A DNA stretch of 17,901 bases from JAUNKE01 sp041784625 (lineage in GTDB: Bacteria > Bacillota > Clostridia > Peptostreptococcales > Filifactoraceae): the NCBI GenBank assembly GCA_041784625.1, contig JBHBDS010000076.1:1-17901 (forward strand), read 5' to 3'. Under the pieces are notes generated by a model. It was not told the origin of the DNA. It saw only the letters and a program-made list of their open reading frames with translations, and searched no databases. Both the position numbers and the translations under genes were made by a program. Below, one piece after another: positions 13,895 to 17,901 of this stretch; positions within the stretch are counted from its first letter, which is position 1; each line of letters opens with the position of its first letter.

Positions 13895-14545
13895 ATGAGT
13901 TCTATGGCAGAAAAAATTAGGCGAAACAAAATTTTCGTGGCAGCAGGATTAATCATCGTATTGTTTGCTCTCTGGCAGATTGGTAGCCATCTTTATTGGG
14001 AGATAACCGACGATTTGTATGACAGCGAAAGAGTAAACGCTGTACTTACTGAAAGCGGACTTGACTGGGAAGTGGATAAGCGAGAAGAACTGGCTGAGAA
14101 GATGATCGCATACTATCTGACAGACCCAAAGCTCGAACCCTCTACAATGAAGCGGTCGATCGTGCTGACTCAGCGTGGGAAAGTCAAAAGTACACAGCTT
14201 TTCATTCAAGATGTGATGGGAGGGGCTTCTGCGTTTACAGACAAAAAATTTCTCACAACAAATGATGAGGGGCTAAAAATGGCGTTTATCGCCGCAGCCA
14301 AGATTCATGGTAATGGAGCAGACGGCGAAAAAATTTTCGAACAATTCATCACAGAGGTACAAAATGGAAAGACGCATCAGGCAATGGAGAATACAGCATT
14401 TTATGATTGGCAAAATAAGGTTGGTGATGTGTACTATTATGTGTTCTTTGCGCAAAGATCAAGCCAAGAAAACGCAATCTTAGTACAAGATGTACGATTG
14501 ATGAATCGCTATGCGGCAAAAGTCTATAATTATTCCAAATCGTAG
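13895..14545 (+). CDS. Hypothetical protein with one N-terminal transmembrane segment
   Basis: A 216-residue protein I do not recognise. Residues 1-12 are positively charged (EKIRRNK), residues about 13-32 (IFVAAGLIIVLFALWQIGSH) form one strong membrane helix, and the rest is hydrophilic, so it is probably anchored with its C-terminal domain outside the membrane. There is no lipobox cysteine and no cysteine elsewhere. The soluble part is mixed alpha/beta in appearance, ending DVYYYVFFAQRS ... ILVQDVRLMNRYAAKVYNY. The RBS aaaaaggagg is strong, supporting expression. GC in one counted line (14101-14160, 29/60) is like the host operons and unlike abiE. It stands alone between the toxin gene and a copy of the repeated hairpin. 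Confidence 0.75.
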   Translation: MSSMAEKIRRNKIFVAAGLIIVLFALWQIGSHLYWEITDDLYDSERVNAVLTESGLDWEVDKREELAEKMIAYYLTDPKLEPSTMKRSIVLTQRGKVKSTQLFIQDVMGGASAFTDKKFLTTNDEGLKMAFIAAAKIHGNGADGEKIFEQFITEVQNGKTHQAMENTAFYDWQNKVGDVYYYVFFAQRSSQENAILVQDVRLMNRYAAKVYNYSKS

Positions 14546-14941
14546 CAAGCGACGAATTTTGTGGATGAAATTTTTTGCGGACTGCACTATGTTGTAATGC
14601 GATTACGTTATGAGACGAAAATGTGCGAAACACAGTATGAACAGACTCTTTTCGTCGTCAAAATTGGACATTGTGGCAATGTATATTCCCAAAAAATTAG
14701 CACCTCGTATCATCGGTTGTCTGAATGATGCGAGGTGATTTGTATGCATAATTCCTCAAGATTCGAATTTTGGAAGAAAATTTCCCCGAGCAATCTTCTC
14801 GCAGTAATCTGCTTAACATTCTCTCTGCAAAATTTCGGTCAAAATGCTATTCTTAGACTAAATTCCACTTTACCCCGCAAACTAGGACTTACTTTGGGAA
14901 TTCACGTTTCATGACTTTGCGAGAAAAGTTGAATTTTGTAC
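14546..14941. other. Gene-free region between the unknown protein and the tRNA promoter
   Basis: No convincing gene on either strand. It holds an 8-bp inverted repeat gacgaaaa/ttttcgtc (14614-14621 with 14649-14656), the repeated hairpin at 14699-14737 and a small palindrome near 14914-14930. There is no T-rich terminator immediately after the unknown gene. Confidence 0.5.
14699..14737. repeat. Second copy of the glnA terminator hairpin
   Basis: The two arms agcacctcgtatc (14699-14711) and tctgaatgatgcgaggtg (14720-14737) are identical to 12142-12154 and 12161-12178, while the loop part differs (8 against 6 bases). The stem has 11 bp here. It is followed by atttg rather than a T-run, so it would terminate poorly. 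Weak similarity may continue for about 20 bases to the right (tgc-t-a-ttcct). Confidence 0.8.
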
Positions 14942-14970
14942 TTGATTTTTGGCTTGGAATATGATAGACT
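14942..14970 (+). promoter_or_regulatory. Promoter of tRNA-Leu
   Basis: TTGATT (14942-14947) and TAGACT (14965-14970) at 17-base spacing, with TGa directly before the -10. The predicted transcription start lies about 12 bases before the tRNA 5' end. Confidence 0.65.
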
Positions 14971-14989
14971 ACTTAAGTCGTTAAGAAAT

Positions 14990-15075
14990 GCCGACGTGGC
15001 GGAATGGCAGACGCAGCGGACTCAAAATCCGCCGCCCTCAAAAGCGTGTGAGTTCGAGTCTCACCGTCGGCACCA
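14990..15075 (+). tRNA. tRNA-Leu (anticodon CAA)
   Basis: The acceptor arms gccgacg (14990-14996) and cgtcggc (15065-15071) pair fully, followed by discriminator A (15072) and an encoded CCA (15073-15075). The anticodon stem gcgga/tccgc (15016-15020 with 15028-15032) encloses the loop ctCAAaa with anticodon CAA at 15023-15025, reading the leucine codon UUG. The long variable arm (around 15033-15048) and the T-arm gtgagttcgagtctcac fit a class II leucine tRNA. It is a single gene with its own promoter and terminator. Confidence 0.96.
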
Positions 15076-15079
15076 ATTT

Positions 15080-15110
15080 GACCAGAAGGAAATCCTTTTG
15101 GTCTTTTTTT
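15080..15110 (+). terminator. Rho-independent terminator of tRNA-Leu
   Basis: gaccagaagga (15080-15090) pairs with tccttttggtc (15093-15103), with G-T or mismatched positions in the middle, followed by seven T (15104-15110). Confidence 0.85.
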
Positions 15111-15138
15111 ATTCAGTTGGATAATCAAGGGAGAAAGT

Positions 15139-15849
15139 ATGAGAATCAATAAATATATTGCGCATTCGGGGATTTGTTCGAGAAGAAAAGCGGAGGAGCT
15201 CATTGCGCAGAAAAAGGTAATGATAAATGGAGAAGTTGTCGAAAGTCTTTCAACAGTCGTTGATGCGAAGGATATTGTTGTTGTCGATGGAAAAAAAATA
15301 GAGCCAGAAAAAAACAAAATCTATTTGATGCTCAACAAGCCGAGCGGATACATTTCTGCTGTGAGTGACGATAAGGGGCGCAAAACTGTTTTGGATATTA
15401 TCAAGCCGCATTATGATGAGCGAATTTATCCTGTGGGACGACTTGATTTTGATACCGAAGGGCTGCTGATCCTCACCAATGATGGAGAGTTTGCCAACAA
15501 ATTGATTCATCCGAGCAGCAACATTTCCAAAACGTATTATGTCGAACTCGATCAGCCGCTCACGATGAAAAGTATTTTTAATCTGGAGTCGGGCGTCGTA
15601 ATCGATGGCTACAAAACAAAAAAATGCCGTATCAAGAAAATCGGCAAGGGAACAAGCACGACAAAATGTTTGATTACTATTGAAGAGGGCAAAAATCGTC
15701 AGGTGCGAAAAATGTTTGAGACGCAGCGACTACGAGTGAAATATCTAAAAAGACTTCAGATCGGGGAACTCTATCTCGGCGATCTCGAGAAAGGAAAATT
15801 CCGTCCGCTCACAAAAAAAGAAATCAAATACCTTATGAGCATCAATTGA
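15139..15849 (+). CDS. rluB: Pseudouridine synthase, RsuA/RluB family
   Basis: A 236-residue enzyme that isomerises a uridine in ribosomal RNA. An N-terminal S4 RNA-binding domain is visible (MRINKYIAHSGICSRRKAEELI ... VMINGEVV, residues 1-60). The catalytic domain begins YLMLNKPSGYISAVSD and contains GRLDFDTEGLLILTNDGE with catalytic Asp103, then ISKTYYVEL, CLITIEEGKNRQVRKMFE and YLKRLQIGELYLGDL. RluB (23S) and RsuA (16S) cannot be told apart safely here; the domain order and Bacillota context favour RluB-like naming. The RBS aagggag (from 15128) precedes ATG 15139. I see no separate promoter between the tRNA terminator and the gene, so it may rely on one inside this short gap or on readthrough from the tRNA. 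Confidence 0.93.
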   Translation: MRINKYIAHSGICSRRKAEELIAQKKVMINGEVVESLSTVVDAKDIVVVDGKKIEPEKNKIYLMLNKPSGYISAVSDDKGRKTVLDIIKPHYDERIYPVGRLDFDTEGLLILTNDGEFANKLIHPSSNISKTYYVELDQPLTMKSIFNLESGVVIDGYKTKKCRIKKIGKGTSTTKCLITIEEGKNRQVRKMFETQRLRVKYLKRLQIGELYLGDLEKGKFRPLTKKEIKYLMSIN

Positions 15850-15856
15850 AAGGAAT

Positions 15857-15896
15857 GATTCGTTTCGATTGAGAAAGTGATAACGAAGAATCTTTT
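15857..15896 (+). terminator. Weak possible terminator after rluB
   Basis: gattcgtttcg (15857-15867) can pair with cgaagaatc (15884-15892) with a two-base bulge, followed by tcttttc. The loop is 16 bases and the T-run is short, so it is a weak candidate. Confidence 0.35.
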
Positions 15897-16110
15897 CGAA
15901 AAATATTTTATTATTTATTGATACAAAACATTTCCGGTAATTTTTCTGTGAGAAGAAAATATTATTGTGGAAATATTTTGTTTCGGAAGCAATTCTATTT
16001 AACAAAAGAATTATTACTTGCAAGAGAAAATATTTTTGTGTCAAAATTTGAATTGGGTTGTAAAATGTGTTTCATTTGAACAAATCATCCTGTTATTTCT
16101 CAAGAATCTG

Positions 16111-16119
16111 TGATATACT
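16111..16119 (+). promoter_or_regulatory. Extended -10 promoter for the carboxyltransferase gene
   Basis: TGaTATACT at 16111-16119 is a good extended -10. The -35 region is poor (TGTTAT at 16091-16096). A start near 16126 would leave the ATG at 16129 with almost no leader, which supports the later start at 16177. A palindrome atttg-aa-caaat (near 16075-16086) lies just upstream of the -35 region. Confidence 0.5.
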
Positions 16120-16176
16120 CATATTTGAATGGACAAAGTTCAAAAAATGTATATAAAAACAGATGAGAGGTGCAAG

Positions 16177-17562
16177 ATGATTCGAAAAGTGTCGATAACA
16201 GATACGGTGCTTAGAGACGCACATCAATCGCTCATGGCGACTCGAATGTCTATTGAAGATATGTTACCAGTGCTCGACGATTTGGACAAAGTGGGATACT
16301 ACTCGCTCGAAATGTGGGGCGGAGCAACTTTTGATTCTTGTGTGCGATTTTTGGATGAAGATCCATGGGAGAGATTGCGCACGATCAAAAGCCATATGAA
16401 GAATACGAAATTGCAAATGTTGCTTCGTGGACAAAATCTTTTGGGATACAAACATTACAGCGATGAGTTGGTAGAAAAATTTATCCAAATGAGCATCGAA
16501 AACGGAATTGATATTGTTCGAGTGTTTGATGCGCTCAACGATGTCAACAATCTCAAGACAAGCATTGCTGCAATCAAAAAATATGGTGGTCATGCACAAG
16601 CGGCGATCGTATACACCATCAGCCCAATCCATACGATCGAATATTATTGCGACTTGGCAAAAAAACTCGAAGAACTTGGTGCAGATTCCATTGCGATCAA
16701 AGATATGTCAGGAATTCTTCTGCCAAAGGTTACAAAGGAGCTCGTCGAAGCGCTCAAGAAAACTACTTCGCTTGATATTATTATTCATACACATTCTACG
16801 TCAGGAATGGCAGAGCTGAATTATATCGAAGGGATTCGCGCAGGGGCGACTCGTGTCGACACAGCGATTTCGACATTTTCAGGCGGAACTTCGCAGCCAC
16901 CGACAGAATCCGTTGCATTGGCGCTGGATAATTTAGGCTATGAGACGGGACTAAACTACGAACTTCTTGAAAAAATTGCGGCGCATTTTGCAACCGTACG
17001 AGACAAATACATTCAAAAAGGAATTTTTGATACGAAACTCTTGACTCCAGATGTGAAGACGCTGATCTACCAGGTGCCAGGAGGAATGCTATCGAATTTG
17101 CTATTCCAACTCAAGCAGCAAAACAACGAGCATCGATTCAAAGAAGTGCTCGAAGAAGTGCCAAACATCCGAAAAGATTTGGGTTATCCGCCATTGGTAA
17201 CGCCAATGAGCCAAATGGTCGGAACGCAGGCTGTATTTAATGTGATTTTGGGCGAGCGATACAAGATGGCTCCAGCAGAAATCAAAGATTATGTATCGGG
17301 TAACTACGGAATGTCGCCAGCAGAAATTTCGCAGGAAGTAAAAGATCAAATCCTCAAAGGAAATGCGGTGACCAAATCAGAGCAAAAATCTTTTGAGCAG
17401 TACAAACAGGAAATTGGCGGTTTAGCAAATTCTGACGAAGATATTCTGACCTATGCATTGTTCCCAGAGCATGGGAAGAAGTTTTTGGAGCAAAAATGGG
17501 CGGAGCGAAACAAAATTGAATCCACGTTGTATGTTCCAGAACAATTTAATCATCCAATTTAA
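16177..17562 (+). CDS. oadA: Biotin-dependent carboxyltransferase subunit (OadA / PycB / transcarboxylase 5S type)
   Basis: A 461-residue carboxyltransferase-domain protein. It moves CO2 between carboxybiotin and pyruvate/oxaloacetate in a TIM barrel with a bound metal. Visible: TDTVLRDAHQSLMATRM with Asp14 and His16, EMWGGATFDSC, LLRGQNLLGY, RVFDALND, AIKDMSG with Lys175 (the lysine expected to be carbamylated), and IIHTHSTSGM with metal ligands His204 and His206. The C-terminal PGGMLSNL ... GYPPLVTPMSQMVGTQA segment is typical. The protein ends without a biotinyl domain (no MKM motif), so a separate biotin carrier is needed. The start is 16177 because of gagagg at 16165-16170 and the family alignment at MIRKVSITD; the in-frame ATG at 16129 lacks an RBS. 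Which partner enzyme it serves cannot be told. Confidence 0.92.
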   Translation: MIRKVSITDTVLRDAHQSLMATRMSIEDMLPVLDDLDKVGYYSLEMWGGATFDSCVRFLDEDPWERLRTIKSHMKNTKLQMLLRGQNLLGYKHYSDELVEKFIQMSIENGIDIVRVFDALNDVNNLKTSIAAIKKYGGHAQAAIVYTISPIHTIEYYCDLAKKLEELGADSIAIKDMSGILLPKVTKELVEALKKTTSLDIIIHTHSTSGMAELNYIEGIRAGATRVDTAISTFSGGTSQPPTESVALALDNLGYETGLNYELLEKIAAHFATVRDKYIQKGIFDTKLLTPDVKTLIYQVPGGMLSNLLFQLKQQNNEHRFKEVLEEVPNIRKDLGYPPLVTPMSQMVGTQAVFNVILGERYKMAPAEIKDYVSGNYGMSPAEISQEVKDQILKGNAVTKSEQKSFEQYKQEIGGLANSDEDILTYALFPEHGKKFLEQKWAERNKIESTLYVPEQFNHPI

Positions 17563-17568
17563 CGATTC

Positions 17569-17599
17569 TCGGCTAAGCTCAATGGTTTAGCCGATTTTT
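17569..17599 (+). terminator. Rho-independent terminator after the carboxyltransferase gene
   Basis: tcggctaa (17569-17576) pairs perfectly with ttagccga (17587-17594) around a ten-base loop, followed by five T (17595-17599). It shows the carboxyltransferase gene ends its own transcript, so partner subunits are not directly downstream. Confidence 0.88.
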
Positions 17600-17601
17600 G
17601 T

Positions 17602-17630
17602 TTGAAAAAAATGTTTTCTTATGGTAAACT
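17602..17630 (+). promoter_or_regulatory. Near-consensus promoter of the metallo-hydrolase gene
   Basis: TTGAAA (17602-17607) and TAAACT (17625-17630) at exactly 17-base spacing, with TGg before the -10 as an extended element. It lies directly after the preceding terminator. Confidence 0.7.
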
Positions 17631-17659
17631 GTTCCTAAGAATAATTAGGGAGGGCAAAA

Positions 17660-17901
17660 ATGTTCAAAATAACCTATTTGTTTCATAGCGGATTTACGAT
17701 CGAAACGGATTCCAGATTTATCGTCTTTGACTATTTCAAAGATAATTGTATAAAACAAAAAATGAAAGACTGTGGACAGCTTTGCACCAAGAGTTTTCCT
17801 CGCGACAAGCAGGTGACTTTTTTTGTAACGCATTCTCATTATGACCATTTTGACAAAGAAATTTTCAAATTTGTCGACGATGCGCATTATGTCATTTCAA
17901 A
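17660..17901 (+). CDS. MBL-fold metallo-hydrolase, 5' part (cut by window end)
   Basis: The first 80 residues or so of a protein starting MFKITYLFHSGFTIETDS at ATG 17660, behind the RBS gggagg (17648-17653). The motif THSHYDHFD (His58, His60, Asp62, His63) is the HxHxDH metal signature of the metallo-beta-lactamase fold, and YLFHSGFTIETDSRFIVFDYF resembles the first strands of UlaG-like or general MBL hydrolases where a buried substrate strand precedes the motif. The frame stays open to the end of the window. Without the C-terminal half the subfamily and substrate cannot be given. Confidence 0.85.
   Translation, partial: MFKITYLFHSGFTIETDSRFIVFDYFKDNCIKQKMKDCGQLCTKSFPRDKQVTFFVTHSHYDHFDKEIFKFVDDAHYVIS

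Noticed and set aside
14936..15124. Short plus-strand frame across tRNA-Leu
   Set aside because: It translates the tRNA itself; the cloverleaf accounts for the sequence. The minus-strand frame at 14973-15317 is likewise a tRNA/rluB shadow.
16129..16131. ATG at 16129 as carboxyltransferase start
   Set aside because: It lies only a few bases after the predicted transcription start, has no RBS and adds a non-family N terminus.
1..17901. CRISPR arrays, insertion sequences, prophage genes
   Set aside because: No regularly spaced direct repeats, transposase, integrase or phage structural genes were seen.

Overview
The window looks like a chromosomal segment of a low-to-mid GC Clostridia-type Bacillota. 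The basis is the gene content (a TIGR03960-type radical SAM protein followed by its DUF2344 partner and RNase G, PcrA, a YnbB-type PLP protein next to a long clostridial-type glutamine synthetase, a stand-alone OadA-type carboxyltransferase), the strong AGGAGG-like ribosome binding sites, and TTGaca/TATaaT promoters that often carry a TG extension. All genes I support lie on the + strand. The genus cannot be named from this.

Region by region: (1) 1-3962 is a tightly packed operon. It holds the 3' part of a radical SAM gene, a DUF2344 gene, an RNase E/G-family ribonuclease with a TTG start, and asnA. The ribosomal protein genes rplU/rpmA that commonly follow this trio in Clostridia are absent, and asnA takes their place. 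(2) 3963-4308 has no gene but is rich in inverted repeats and contains a probable promoter. It precedes a small HPr-like protein (4309-4563) with altered residues next to the phosphorylatable His. A nitroreductase-fold protein follows (4663-5460). (3) 5504-12132 is a second operon, pcrA, an M18 aminopeptidase, ynbB and a long glutamine synthetase, closed by a strong terminator. (4) 12263-13683 is an AT-rich AbiEi/AbiEii (type IV toxin-antitoxin or phage-defence) pair behind a strong promoter sitting in a 19-bp-arm dyad. It looks horizontally acquired. (5) 13895-14545 encodes an unrecognised protein with one N-terminal membrane segment. (6) 14990-15075 is tRNA-Leu(CAA) with its own promoter and terminator, followed by an RsuA/RluB-type pseudouridine synthase. 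(7) 16177-17562 is an OadA/PycB/5S-type carboxyltransferase with its own promoter and terminator. (8) From 17660 to the window end is the 5' part of a metallo-beta-lactamase-fold gene with a near-consensus promoter.

Functional themes are ammonia assimilation (asnA, glutamine synthetase), RNA maturation and modification (RNase G, tRNA, pseudouridine synthase), DNA repair (pcrA) and a defence or addiction module. Points most worth a second look are the chain of palindromes at 3959-4124, the near-perfect operator dyad around the AbiE promoter, a hairpin sequence present twice (12142-12178 and 14699-14737) that brackets the AbiE module plus the unknown membrane protein, the variant HPr, and the divergent active-site surroundings in RNase G. 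I found no CRISPR array, transposase or rRNA, and nothing that by itself proves a wholly new system.
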